Position numbers and translations under genes: made by a program. Positions 11,048 through 21,084 of a stretch of 64,000 bases of DNA are shown here, one piece after another. A model generated the notes under the pieces. That model did no database searches. It was given only the letters and a program-made list of their open reading frames with translations, and was not told the DNA's origin. Origin of the DNA: Exophiala sp. HKRS030. Taxonomy: Eukaryota; Ascomycota; Eurotiomycetes; Chaetothyriales; Herpotrichiellaceae. Position 1 is the stretch's first letter, and each line of letters begins with the position of its first letter. The stretch lies in contig JAHWDD010000006.1 of the NCBI GenBank assembly GCA_023897205.1, positions 3,100,001 through 3,164,000 of the forward strand. Direction: 5' to 3'.

Positions 11048-11284
11048 TCAAAACGACGCTCGTGATGAATTTGAAGAACTGCTCATGCTGCTTTGATGTG
11101 AAATGGTTTTGTGGGCGTCTGAGGCAACAGAACTTCGGCGGCGTGCTGATCGTGTAGCGGCATCCATTTGTTGTTTGGTATGTTGGTGCATCATGCGAGC
11201 GTATGAAGACATGGCTTCGAGTGGATCAGACTCGTAGTCGAAGGTCTCGGTCGGTTGAGAAAGATATTCGATCGAAGCAGGCAT
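11048..11284 (-). CDS. Small conserved-looking protein, 78 residues
   Basis: The open frame extends upstream to 11422, but the natural start is the internal ATG at 11284, giving MPASIEYLSQPTETFDYESDP. The upstream part is Ser/Thr/His-rich and looks like translated 5'UTR. The protein has an acidic aromatic N-terminus, a helical middle (LEAMSSYARMMHQHTKQQMDAATRSA) and a basic/serine-rich tail (RRRSS, SMSSSSNSSRASF) with likely phosphorylation sites. I have a general impression of similar short proteins in other Pezizomycotina but can name no family or function. Confidence 0.65.
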   Translation of the reverse strand: MPASIEYLSQPTETFDYESDPLEAMSSYARMMHQHTKQQMDAATRSARRRSSVASDAHKTISHQSSMSSSSNSSRASF

Positions 11285-13233
11285 GGTGAGAGTGAATCTG
11301 AGGAAATGCCGGTGATATCGTGATAAGTGTTCGGGTTGTTGTAGTGTAGAACTTGGATAGGATATTGAATGGGTATTGTGGTTAGATGTTTGACTTGAGC
11401 AGAAAGTGATTGATAAAGACATTCTCAGATTATATCAATGAATCTCAACCAGGCTGAGGTAGAGCGTGGCCATCTTCCAATCACATTTGTAACGAGATGA
11501 CCGCATAAGACAAAGAACGCCGTCGACGACCCCGGTCTTGAGTGGCGCACCGTGAACCAACCAAAGCCATCCTGGTCCCTTCAGGGTCTTTTACGTGGGG
11601 ATCAATCCTTCGCACTTTGTATGGACGGACAGGGAACTAGACCAGGAGAGAGTGCCGATCAGTGGTAAAAGTTGGCCTTCGATCCCCAGCAGAAATTCAG
11701 ATTGCAACATTTGGACTCAAGATCAGGCCAGTTAGATCTCTTCGTCCATCGGTGCTTGGTGGGGAACGACCCTGTCGATCAGGCGAGTGGAACTTCAGGG
11801 ACTGCATAGTCGAAAGTATGCAAGATGACCACATTTCGCATCCCCTAAAGACATTTTACCATGAAATTGAACTGAAACGAGCCCAGAGGCACAACGGCTT
11901 TTGACCTAAAGATGCAAGGTGGATAAAGCACAGGCTGGGGTTCATGATTAACTTGATAGACGCTGCATGGTGTCAATCAATTGATCTTATCCTGCTCTCT
12001 ATCATAAGCATGACTTCCTTGTGTCGAAGACATAGGAGCAATGGCGTAGTGCATCACCGTCAACAACTTACACAATGCTGTACCATAATTGACATGGATA
12101 GCTGCTGCATAGACACTATTGAACAGGTCAGACGACGTCTTTGGGGTGCGTGAGTAAAGTTAGAGGCGAAATTCTTCTGTTGTTGATCATGGATGACAGG
12201 TGGAGGAGTGGAGGGCGGGAAGAATGACGTCGATGGCCTGCAGTCTCCGGCCAGCCTTGCGTCTGCCAAGACTCCACTCCTCCAACCTTATTCTATTGGC
12301 GTAGTGCTTTTCATCCTCCACCCTCGTCACAGGAAGGGTAGTCGGAGCTGTCTAAGGGTACGCTTGTCGGCCGTTTGCATTGATTTTGACGTGTAAGTTG
12401 CCTGATCAGACGGCATCTCTGATGAATTAGTGGGTCTGGGGAATGCTGGTATTGCTCTCGAGAAATGTCGAGAGCGCACACAAGAGTCCAGGTTTCAGAA
12501 CCATACCGTCGCTTTTAGCCCGAGAGTTCATCACGATGTGTCCGTGGTCCGTCGATGCCAAACACAGATTGGGCAGTTAGCCGAACAGGACTTGTGCAAA
12601 ATCTATTGCTCATGTTCCTTTATTAAGAGCTCCTCATGTCCAAAGTCGTCCAGACTATCTGAGTCTCTAGTTACTTGTTGGAAGTCTATCCCTTGATATG
12701 CTCCATGTTGGACTTTCTGATCTCTGTAATCATAATTTAAGAAATGTGGCGCGTGCCCGAAAGGCAACGCCTGAACTATTACCGGGCAGAAGCCTCGGAT
12801 GACATCGTTGTTGGGAAGAGCGGAGTCTGCATCAACGCTAACTCCATAGTCCACGGGCACCTAACGGGCATTAGGAGTGATGTGTCGTCTCCATACCAGA
12901 ATGGCACAGCAACTAACCGAGCGCCATCCATCATAGCCAATGATAACAGCCTGCCTTGCAAATAGGCCTTTAAATGCAACGGGACCGAACCTGTGGCTGG
13001 TATAGTTGAATGAAAGGAGGAAAGGAAGAATTGCACTTGATGTAGACATAGCTGACCCCAATCAGTTCTGTACCTCTCATCACTTCTCTGCTTCCATAGA
13101 TTTGTGCCTGGCGGGATGGCCGGCGGGAACATCTGATAGCTTAATCACGGTATTCGTACTACTGAATGCCTTCTATCAGGAGTGGCACCTAGGCATTCAA
13201 ATTTCAACAGAGGCTTAAATGCAAGAAAAGTCA
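11285..13233. other. Gene-poor interval
   Basis: 1.9 kb between the small gene and the end of the CID-domain gene. An 85-codon frame on the minus strand (12603-12860), acidic at its C-terminus, is the only one that looks faintly protein-like, and it lacks supporting context. An 8-bp-arm hairpin lies at 12454-12475. Confidence 0.45.
12454..12475. repeat. Perfect hairpin, 8-bp arms with 6-nt loop
   Basis: GCTCTCGA and TCGAGAGC are exact reverse complements separated by GAAATG. It sits in a gene-free interval, so it could be part of an unannotated transcript or a protein-binding palindrome. Nothing else around it indicates a function. Confidence 0.55.
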
Positions 13234-14780
13234 TCAACCCGATCCTCCTCTGTTTCCGTCATATCTTGGCTGATATGGGTGACTTTGGTGAGGAAATGAT
13301 AAAGTAGACAGTTGTGGCGGAGGGGTGGAGGAAGATGTACACCAGGAGGAGCCGGGGGCCATTCTCCTCTCCAGTTTGGTGGTGGAGGTGGTGGGATAGG
13401 GAAACCACCAGGGTGAATTAGAGGAGGGGGAACGGTAGACCTGGGTGTATTTGGTTGGGAAATGAGAGGCCACTGTTTCCATTGAACGCAGGATCTGTTG
13501 CAATATGGTTCTGTACCCTCGGTGGGCTGTTTTTGGGCGAGTACGTTCGGCTGCGTGATCGACCTTTATCCTGAGTCCTGAAGTTTCTCCTCCCAGATGG
13601 ACCTCGGCTTCTCGAGTCTGACCTGTCTGAAGACGAGGATCGAGAGAATCTAGACCTTTCGCTATCAGACCCACTGTAACGTCTTCGCTTATGAGGATTA
13701 CGGCCTCTGCTTCGTGTCGAGCTTATAGATAGACTGCGTCGAGATGAGCCCTTTGGTTTGTCCTTGTCGCGGGCTTTCATCCTCTGACAAAATGCCAGAG
13801 ACCATCCATAATATGTGTCGCCCACCAGATCACCTGCTTCATTCTGGCCTATCGATTGTCCCAATTCATCGACTTCGTGCAAAAGACTTTCATCTTTGGA
13901 TTTGGTGAAAGATCCTCCTACCCCATCGATGTCCGCCAAAAAGTCTTGGAGGGCATTGATTAGACCTTCATCAGCGGGACCTGCAGAAAACTGGAGGGGT
14001 TTGACGTCCTGTGGCCGGATAGATTGAGAGCTGTTCGGCACAATAAGTGGCATAAGGTTGGCAGCTGGCAAGTCGTGGAAGGGAAGGGAAGGGTCTCCAT
14101 GGGTTGCAGGTATCAGGTATGGAAGCTCTGAGATGTTTTTCTCCGATGTCGAGAGACTGTTAGAAGCGGAAGGCTCTGCGACCAGCTCTCCTGACAAAGA
14201 AGCTTTTAACTGTGAGATATATGTATCTGAAAAGAGTCTCTCTGTCTGCCAAATTTCGACAAGATTATGTAGTCTTGCTAGCACTCGCTTTTTCCCATCA
14301 GCTGCACAGTGCTGAAAGATTTCAAGCAAGAACGGGTCAAGGGACCGTGAAGCTGCAGCCTCAGTAGTGGGGCCCAAAACATGGAACCTAGCATGGTGTA
14401 GTAGGTCGTTCAGGAGATAGAGAATGTGAAGACGCTGGCGTGAGAGACTTTTTGCAGCTGGCTTTGGTGCTTGAGTGTTGAGATGTCTCGAAAGAGTGGC
14501 TAGAAACTTCCCCAAGGCATTTTTTCTGGTGGCCGAGAGCACAACATGGTCGACCAGCCACTGTTTACAATTCTATGAGGGTTCAGTATAATCAAATCGG
14601 GGTTTCCTGGAAATCTAGGATCCTTCAAACCTGGATATTACGAGGTGAGCATTGTTCGATGACCAGTTCCAGGGTCGTGTGGAAGTGTGTAAGGTCATCT
14701 CGAGAGACTTTAGTCACATCAGGACGGAATAGAGAGGCAGCGAAGGATGCCTTTGCAAGGGATACATGATGTGCAGCCAT
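13234..14780 (-). CDS. CID/RPR-domain, Arg-Ser-rich RNA-processing protein (CHERP-like)
   Basis: Exon 1 runs 14780-14631, starting at the first true ATG; exon 2 starts at 14572 after a 58-bp intron. The junction reads RNIQ/NCKQWLVDHV, the classic start of CID helices, followed by LHILYLLNDLLHHA. The CID binds the RNA polymerase II C-terminal tail or acts in splicing-factor scaffolds. The middle is acidic, then a long Arg/Ser/Asp region (RSRGRN, SDSERSRFSRSSSSDRSDSRSRG) typical of SR-type splicing proteins. The raw frame stops at 13418 (..GLPFPLL). One extra base in the G5 run at 13426-13430 opens a proline-rich tail (FPIPPPPPPNW), and another in the G4 run at 13322-13325 leads to ..RYDGNRGGSG and a stop at 13234. 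I take the longer form as real. The nuclear location is inferred. Confidence 0.82.
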
Positions 14781-15741
14781 CTTGTTGGGTGTCTCATAGT
14801 CGAAGACTGAGGTGTCGGCAGGAAAGTTGGACAAGGTGCAGTAGTAGAAGCGGTCTTGGCCTAGGCGGCACTAAATGATGAAATTGGCGGCGTTTAGAGG
14901 CGCTAGCTCATAATCTTTTTGTCAAGACAGCACACAAAGGCATAAACTGTGCGTCATTCCAGTCTTTAGTCCGAGCAAATGCGAATGGTAGATTGCTACG
15001 GAGTCGTGGGAGTCCTGGGAGTGCACCTACGGAGGAGTAACAGACGCACGCAGACAGACGACACATGCAACATGCACGTGTCTCAGGATGGTCCTTGAGC
15101 GACTCACGTGGTCAGATCACGTGAATTGCGTGGATGTCATTCTCGGTAATCGTTCCGCGGGTATATCGGCGCATGAGAAGAAGTTATTCGCCTCGTGGCA
15201 TGATACGAATACAGTCTTTTGACCCTGGCGCTGTGTTATATACAGAGTTCGGCGTGAGAATCGGTTCTCTCAGGCCACTCCTCCCGTAGGTCTGCCTACA
15301 AATACCATGGGGCTACCGCAGTACAGGCGAAGGCAGCCGATGAACTGGTTGAGCACGCCATTATCCTCAATTCAGACGTATTCCTCATTGAGTCTATCAT
15401 AGCACCCAGTACGCTCCCCACAGTCTACTTTTCAGTTCATGCGACTCGCCGACTCCTTCCTACCACCCGCGCTGCCCAACATCAAGTCACAATTCACACC
15501 AATCTCTATGCTTGGAAATCAACCATACACGGTCATTGCATTACCAGGCACTCCCAACATCTCATACCGTGTTTCATATACCAAGCATACATTGGAACCA
15601 GTCCTGACTCTTTTCTTCTTGCATTCTTTGCCTATCTCTCTCTCACTTACTCACTCACTCTGTCTCTCCCTCTGATTATTCAGCCTGAATTTCCAATAAC
15701 CTTTTTATTTACATTTACCATACAAAATCACACTAGCAGCC
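14781..15741. other. Divergent intergenic region with pyrimidine-rich core
   Basis: 961 bp between divergent genes. Besides the E-box cluster it holds a long CT-rich tract around 15605-15675 (TCTCTCTCACTTACTCACTC...), typical of fungal core promoters just upstream of transcription starts, here facing the gene at 15742. No coding sequence is seen. Confidence 0.55.
15075..15124. promoter_or_regulatory. Cluster of three CACGTG E-boxes
   Basis: CACGTG occurs at 15075-15080, 15105-15110 and 15118-15123. The last is inside ATCACGTGA, a perfect match to the RTCACRTGA consensus of Cbf1-type bHLH factors. The cluster lies ~300 bp upstream of the CID-domain gene start and ~620 bp upstream of the small mitochondrial-type gene at 15742, so either could be the target. 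Binding is inferred from the motif alone. Confidence 0.5.
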
Positions 15742-15975
15742 ATGAGTCTTTCAGGCGTTGTTGCGAACACTTTCACACAGTCTGCCGTGCGACACTTCTC
15801 TGCACAGGCTCCCAAACCGGCCACAAAATTGCAATCTACGATCGCTGGCGTCCTGATCACATCCGCTGTCGTTCTACCCTTCGTCCCTCCTGCAATCGAG
15901 TCGAAGAAGGAGAGAGACCAAGGTCATCCCAACGCCACAAGGAAACATTACGCCCCACTCTGTTGCCACGCATGA
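15742..15975 (+). CDS. Small probable mitochondrial membrane protein
   Basis: The ATG lies directly after a CT-rich promoter tract and opens MSLSGVVANTFTQSAVRHFSAQ, a basic, Ser/Ala-rich amphipathic N-terminus ending in an Arg-His-Phe-Ser-like presequence cleavage site. Next comes PKPATKLQ and a single hydrophobic segment (STIAGVLITSAVVLPFVPPAI, about residues 32-52), then a charged tail. This plan fits a tiny inner-membrane protein. The last ~17 codons (after KKERDQ) look less protein-like, so the true end may come from an unseen intron or a base error. I do not recognise the family. Confidence 0.55.
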   Translation: MSLSGVVANTFTQSAVRHFSAQAPKPATKLQSTIAGVLITSAVVLPFVPPAIESKKERDQGHPNATRKHYAPLCCHA

Positions 15976-16280
15976 CTTATTCCGAGGGATGGATTGATTT
16001 AGCATTCGCGGCGTTGGAGTCATGGAATTGGGCAATTGCAATGTCAATGCATCGGAGTTCATCATCATTTGATTTATTGGTATACAGGTTGTGAAGATCC
16101 AGCCTCCAGAAAGCTCCACATGAAGAGGGGAATAGATTTGGCAGCTCATAGAGCGAGGGCCTGGTGGTCGTACAGTCGTCCACAAGGGATGCATAATGGA
16201 ATACTCACAGCTCTGTGAGGCAACTGTTGAAAAACTCAAGCCATTGTTTCGCCGTTCCGAAGTGGACGCGCGATCTCAAT

Positions 16281-16664
16281 TCAGCTGAAGCGATCGCCCT
16301 TTTTACTCCGGTACGGCTCTGCTGCTTCGTATTTACTTCTTTCCCTTATTTTTTGCTCTCCATCGACAGGTGCATGACCGACCGGTGCGACATCTTCGCT
16401 GATTTCGCTGCTGGGGCTACCTGCATGGTCGAGGCCTTTGGAGTTGGTGCTAGCGCGGGCCTTTGTCTTAGATTTAGAGGATGGTTCGAGGTATGATGAT
16501 GCCTCTAGTCTTCGTAGACGGGCTTGTTTGTTCTGCTCTGCTTCAAACCGTGCAGCTCTTTCGGAGTTAATTGATCTTTTCGCAAAATAGTATGCGCCAC
16601 CTCCGGCAACACAAAGCACCCCCCAACCATACCTGGCGAAGCCCGATGTTAGACTCATGCCCAT
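16281..16664 (-). CDS. Small single-pass membrane protein, DUF4748-like
   Basis: The first real ATG (16664) gives 127 residues: MGMSLTSGFARYGWGVLCVAGGGAYYFAKRSIN, a short membrane segment with a Gly-rich core, then a basic helix (SERAARFEAEQNKQARLRRLEA), a disordered Ser/Lys region and the ending AAEPYRSKKGDRFS. The N-terminal segment followed by AYYFAK..IN..R and the PYRSKKGDRFS-type end match my recollection of fungal DUF4748 proteins, thought to be mitochondrial. It is divergent from SSL2 with 481 bp between starts. The family assignment is from memory; the function is unknown. Confidence 0.72.
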   Translation of the reverse strand: MGMSLTSGFARYGWGVLCVAGGGAYYFAKRSINSERAARFEAEQNKQARLRRLEASSYLEPSSKSKTKARASTNSKGLDHAGSPSSEISEDVAPVGHAPVDGEQKIRERSKYEAAEPYRSKKGDRFS

Positions 16665-17145
16665 TGACAAGCTATATTACGATTCGGGGACAGGGAGGAG
16701 TATCGTCCGAGGGAAGAGCATACCAAGTTGATCTAATCTGGTTGCGGGTTAGCAATGACAACGCTGCAAAGCTCTGAACGCACCGTATTCATTATGATAG
16801 AGAAGGCTTCAATCACGTATCATTCCTCGAAGAAATCGACACGCTGTGGAAGACAAGTCTAGTGATTCCACTTGCTGTTCATATTTCGAAGCAGAGGTGG
16901 AATCTTTCTTTGATCACTTCCGAGCGTTGAAATGAAATGCGGAACCGACCTGCGGTACCGGACACGACCGGACTAGCTACGGAGAACCATTCGCGTTGTC
17001 GTGCTTGACCGGAGAATAGTACATCCGATGGCTGCGGTCCGACGAAACGTTATTACTCATAAGAAATCAGGCAAACCCCGAACATTATCTATTTCGTCTT
17101 CTATTTTCATCTGACATTCGTTTCCTCTTACGCTTCAGCTAGACG
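16665..17145. promoter_or_regulatory. Divergent promoter region between the DUF4748-like gene and SSL2
   Basis: 481 bp separate the two ATGs, so both promoters must lie here. A TC-rich stretch (TATTTCGTCTTCTATTTTCATC) ends ~35 bp before the SSL2 start, typical of fungal initiation regions. No TATA box close to either start is obvious. Confidence 0.5.
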
Positions 17146-19686
17146 ATGTCGTTGAAACGGAAAGCCCTCGAAGATGGCAGTGCTAGATCCTCGAAACGTT
17201 CCACACCTGCGCCATCCACGCCTATCAGTCTCGAAAGTGACGACGATTTCGAAGGATCGGACGCAAGGTCTCAGGACGGCAGCGACAGCGAGAAAGAGCA
17301 CATCCGAAAAGCAAGGGCAAAGCTAGATTTCAGCTCATTCCAGGGCACCAAGCATAGACAGAAGCCATCTGTCTTTGGCGAGAAGGACTTCTCTTGGCTT
17401 TCCCTCAAAACCGATCATGACAATCGACCTCTGTGGATTGACCCAAATGTCTCGATCGGCTCCAAGAAAGGCCCGAAGATCACGCTCGAGAGCTTCTCGC
17501 CTCTAGCCGCACAAGCTACCGATCTTCTCACAACCATCGCCGAACCCCAATCGAGGCCTTCATATCTTCACGAGTACAGATTTACAGAACATAGTCTATA
17601 CGCCGCCTTATCGGTAGGTCTACGTGGTGAAGATATCATCCGCGCTTTAGAAAAATTATCAAAAACCCCTGTACCCCAGACCGTAGTCGATTTCATCAAT
17701 AGACATACCAAAACTTATGGAAAAGTTCGACTCGTTCTTCGAAACAACAAATTCTACGTTGAATCGGATGAAAGAGAAATAATTGATATGTTACTACGAG
17801 ATCCCACCATCGGGCCATGTAAAGCTGAGGGAACCGTTATTGAGACGGGCAAGATTCAGACGAAGGCGACAGTAATTCAAGGTACCACAAATGCCAAAGG
17901 GATGAGACAAGCCGACCACAGCGCCAACAACGAAATTCCTCGAGACGATCCAGCGAAAGAGAATGACGCTATGATTGCAGCACTCCGGGATGAGGAAGAT
18001 GAGGAAGATAACTACAAAGAAGCTTCAAATTTCGAAATTGCACCCAATAAACGTGACACCGTTGCGAAGCAATGCCTTGACATTGGCTACCCAGCAATCT
18101 CGGAGTATGACTTTGCCAATGACCACATCAACCCTACCCTTCCGATCGACCTGAGGCCTGCCACACAAATCCGGCCCTATCAAGAAAAGGCATTGAGCAA
18201 AATGTTCGGCAACGGACGTGGTAAAAGTGGGATTATCGTTCTCCCTTGTGGTGCTGGGAAAACTCTTGTCGGTATCACTGCAGGATGCCACATCAAGAAG
18301 AGTATTGTTGTCCTATGTACTAGTGCTATGAGCAGTTATCAGTGGGCAAATGAGTTCAAGAAATGGTCCGACGTCAAAGAAGAAGACATCGCCGTGTTTT
18401 CTGCTTCGGAGAAGCGACGGTTCAGTGGAAATGCGGGCGTCCTGGTCACCACGTACTCCATGATCACAGCAGGTGGCAAGCGTGCTTATGATACTCAACA
18501 GATGATGGATTGGGTCTACAGCAAAGAATGGGGACTGATGATCCTAGACGAAGTTCATGTCGTCCCTGCTAAGATGTTTCGCCGAGTAGGAGAAAACATT
18601 CGGGCGCACTGCAAACTCGGACTTACAGCAACCTTGTTGAGAGAAGATGACAAGATTACCGATCTTAACTTCATTATTGGTCCAAAATTATACGAAGCCA
18701 ACTGGATGGAATTGGCTGATCAGGGTCATATTGCCAAGGTTCAGTGTGCCGAAGTCTGGTGCCCAATGTCGATGGAGTTCTACCAGGAGTATCAGAAGGA
18801 GACCACTCGAAAACAAGCGCTGTACTACATTATGAATCCTGTCAAGTATCAGGTTTGCCAATATCTTATCGACTACCACGAGAAGCGGGGTGACAAAATC
18901 ATCGTCTTCAGCGACAACCTGTTCGCTTTACAGCATTACGCCATCTCAATGAAGAAATTTTTCATCTTTGGCGATACGAGTAATCAAGAACGAATCGACA
19001 TCCTGGAAAACTTCCAGCACAACGAAATGGTCAACACAATATTTCTCTCTAAGATTGGAGACACCTCACTTGACTTGCCAGAAGCCACGTGTCTGATCCA
19101 AATATCTTCCCATTATGGCTCTCGTCGTCAGGAAGCACAAAGACTGGGCAGAATTCTCCGGGCCAAGCGTCGTAACGATGAAGGTTTCAATGCTTTTTTC
19201 TACTCACTGGTCTCCAAGGACACAACTGAAATGGCATATAGTGCAAAACGGCAAGCATTCCTTGTTGATCAAGGATACGCGTTCAAAACCATTACTCACC
19301 TTGCAGGCATGGATGAAATGCCAGGTCTAGCTTACACGACTGCACGTGAGCGCAACGAGCTGCTCGCCCATGTTATGCTACAACAAGAAACCGCCGCAGA
19401 AGTCGAGAAAATCGACGACAACATGTGGAGCCATCTTAGTGGAGGCGGCAAAGCGGCTGCAAAGGCTAAAGCGAAGAAGCTCCAGGTCCGTAGATCTGCC
19501 GTATTGATGGCGGATGCAAGTGGAGGTGGCACTATGGCCCCAATGTATCGTGAACAGGAGAGACGATCCAAGAAGAGCCAGATGCCCGAGAGCGAATGGT
19601 TTCAGAAAGAGGCACGACGAAGAGAGCTGGCAGCCAAGAAGCGCAAAAAGGAACAAATGGAGCGGGAAAAGGCTGGCACTGACTGA
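17146..19686 (+). CDS. SSL2: TFIIH DNA helicase XPB (Rad25/Ssl2)
   Basis: An intronless 846-codon gene, close to the length of yeast Ssl2. XPB is the 3'-5' DNA translocase of TFIIH that opens promoters for RNA polymerase II and opens DNA in nucleotide excision repair. Visible signatures are Walker A PCGAGKT at 367-373, the DEVH box at 468-471, the XPB-specific RED motif at 499-501, and motif VI around 660-672 (QEAQRLGRILR). The N-terminal DNA-damage-recognition-like domain contains FSWLSLKTDHDNRPLWI, and the C-terminus is Lys/Glu-rich. A TC-rich promoter stretch precedes the ATG. All core motifs are intact. The gene ends ~115 bp before the convergent PRISE reductase gene and marks the housekeeping border of the P450 island. 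Confidence 0.98.
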   Translation: MSLKRKALEDGSARSSKRSTPAPSTPISLESDDDFEGSDARSQDGSDSEKEHIRKARAKLDFSSFQGTKHRQKPSVFGEKDFSWLSLKTDHDNRPLWIDPNVSIGSKKGPKITLESFSPLAAQATDLLTTIAEPQSRPSYLHEYRFTEHSLYAALSVGLRGEDIIRALEKLSKTPVPQTVVDFINRHTKTYGKVRLVLRNNKFYVESDEREIIDMLLRDPTIGPCKAEGTVIETGKIQTKATVIQGTTNAKGMRQADHSANNEIPRDDPAKENDAMIAALRDEEDEEDNYKEASNFEIAPNKRDTVAKQCLDIGYPAISEYDFANDHINPTLPIDLRPATQIRPYQEKALSKMFGNGRGKSGIIVLPCGAGKTLVGITAGCHIKKSIVVLCTSAMSSYQWANEFKKWSDVKEEDIAVFSASEKRRFSGNAGVLVTTYSMITAGGKRAYDTQQMMDWVYSKEWGLMILDEVHVVPAKMFRRVGENIRAHCKLGLTATLLREDDKITDLNFIIGPKLYEANWMELADQGHIAKVQCAEVWCPMSMEFYQEYQKETTRKQALYYIMNPVKYQVCQYLIDYHEKRGDKIIVFSDNLFALQHYAISMKKFFIFGDTSNQERIDILENFQHNEMVNTIFLSKIGDTSLDLPEATCLIQISSHYGSRRQEAQRLGRILRAKRRNDEGFNAFFYSLVSKDTTEMAYSAKRQAFLVDQGYAFKTITHLAGMDEMPGLAYTTARERNELLAHVMLQQETAAEVEKIDDNMWSHLSGGGKAAAKAKAKKLQVRRSAVLMADASGGGTMAPMYREQERRSKKSQMPESEWFQKEARRRELAAKKRKKEQMEREKAGTD

Positions 19687-19800
19687 CATAGCACTTGCCT
19701 TCCTTTTGAGAATTTGTCGCACAATGTATTACTATCCATACAAACATAAAGGGCAGGTATTAAAGAAACTCAGGCTAATGCTATCTAATACTACTGCCCT

Positions 19801-21084
19801 CTAGTTGAATTTTACTTCCACTTTGGGCACTGGCGGAATCATCTTCAACTTGGCCAGATCATCAAACACCTCGAGCAAAACCTCAGAAGTATCAACAAAT
19901 CCATGCCATCCTAGCTTCCGCGCCTTATCAGTGCTGAATATAAGCGGACCGGCACGCGTGACGGTACCATCGAGGAAACCGAAGACGCGATCAACATCTT
20001 TCAACTCGCGCTGCTGCAAACCATGCTCCTCTGCAATTTCCTTCCATGCCTGTTTCACATGGTCCCTCTTCGCCCACTCTACAAATGTGAACTTCCGTCT
20101 CGACACACCTCTATCTCCATAACCCCGAGGATTGAACCTGGTCTCTCTTGTGATCCATTCAGCATCAGTATCCGGTCCTTTCCAGGCAATCCCATACCAA
20201 CCCGCCAGCCTAGGCCAGAAGCCTTCCCACGTAAACGCGCTATTGTCACAAGCATTGAACTTCTGGTTCTTCGCAGCTGGCGTCAGCACGCTCCATTCTT
20301 CTAGGTAGGCATTCATCATGCTCGAGCTCATGCTTTGAAACATCTGCCACGAGGCGATATCCGCCGGGAATTCCAGTGGGGTATTCAAGTGCTTTGCCAC
20401 AGCAGCATAGACGGCGAGTGGGAAAGCTGCGTTCATAGCCGCGTCTGGAACAGCGCCCAAGATCGGACCAGGCATAGCGATCGTCCAGCCCACACCTTGA
20501 TCCTCGGCATACTTCCAGAGCGAATCCTCCTGCGGATAGTAGAAGTTCGGCTCGAGCTCAACACGCGGCGCGGATTCTTCCTGCGGGACTTTCGTCGGGC
20601 CCAGGTGGACACCGTAGTTCTTTGTGCCAGTCTGCAACATGAAATTTTGCGGCTTGATCTCCGCCTTGACAAGCGCCGCGAGAAAATTGTCCAAGAGCAG
20701 TTTGTTGACTCGAGACATTTCCTCAGCATCGGACCATAGTCCAGCGCCGGGTTTGGGCTCAACCTGGATATACGAGAAGAAGAAAACATGGTCGGCTGTG
20801 ACGTTCTTCTGCTTTAGAGTGCTGGCGATATCGTCTGGCGATTGGAGAAAGTCGAGCGCAATATGTTCAGCGTTAGGCGGGAGGCCCCCGGGTACTAACG
20901 GTGGACGCCGTGAAAGACAGTAAATCTTCTTCCAGCGTTCAGGCGACTGTGCAAGAACGCGCAGCATATAGTAGCCGGAAATGCCATTTGCACCCGTGAT
21001 GATCGCAGTCAGGCCTTTTATATCGGACGGGAATACTGGGAGGGCATGGTAGATACCTTTCGACTGGATCTGTTGAGTAGCCAT
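19801..21084 (-). CDS. PRISE-type short-chain reductase (progesterone 5-beta-reductase/iridoid-synthase-like)
   Basis: An intact 427-codon frame. The Rossmann motif GANGISG is at 31-37 and the adenine-ribose contact region follows (YCLSRRPP). The PRISE-type active-site surroundings, TGTKNYGVHLG (Lys-Asn-Tyr), lie near residue 153, with PNFYYPQED shortly after. Family members use NADPH to reduce enone C=C bonds (1,4-reduction) and act in plant iridoid and in fungal secondary metabolism. It is divergent from the P450 gene at 22161 with a shared 1.08-kb upstream region, and a Zn2Cys6 regulator follows the P450, suggesting joint expression and a reductive step next to an oxidative one. The substrate is unknown. 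No introns are needed. Confidence 0.9.
   Translation of the reverse strand: MATQQIQSKGIYHALPVFPSDIKGLTAIITGANGISGYYMLRVLAQSPERWKKIYCLSRRPPLVPGGLPPNAEHIALDFLQSPDDIASTLKQKNVTADHVFFFSYIQVEPKPGAGLWSDAEEMSRVNKLLLDNFLAALVKAEIKPQNFMLQTGTKNYGVHLGPTKVPQEESAPRVELEPNFYYPQEDSLWKYAEDQGVGWTIAMPGPILGAVPDAAMNAAFPLAVYAAVAKHLNTPLEFPADIASWQMFQSMSSSMMNAYLEEWSVLTPAAKNQKFNACDNSAFTWEGFWPRLAGWYGIAWKGPDTDAEWITRETRFNPRGYGDRGVSRRKFTFVEWAKRDHVKQAWKEIAEEHGLQQRELKDVDRVFGFLDGTVTRAGPLIFSTDKARKLGWHGFVDTSEVLLEVFDDLAKLKMIPPVPKVEVKFN

Noticed and set aside
12603..12860. 85-codon minus-strand frame with an acidic end
   Set aside because: The translation looks faintly protein-like, but it has no recognised family, no clear start context, and the adjoining upstream frame is random-looking. 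Not enough to call a gene.
13234..13674. Separate overlapping gene at the end of the CID gene
   Set aside because: Only its last third looks like protein, and that part joins the CID protein once two G runs are lengthened by one base.
15605..15675. CT-rich repeat tract as a satellite or mobile element
   Set aside because: It is a simple pyrimidine-rich promoter tract directly upstream of a start codon, common in fungi.
15874..16239. 121-codon minus-strand frame between the two small mitochondrial-type genes
   Set aside because: It overlaps the better-supported gene at 15742 and shows no conserved-looking sequence.
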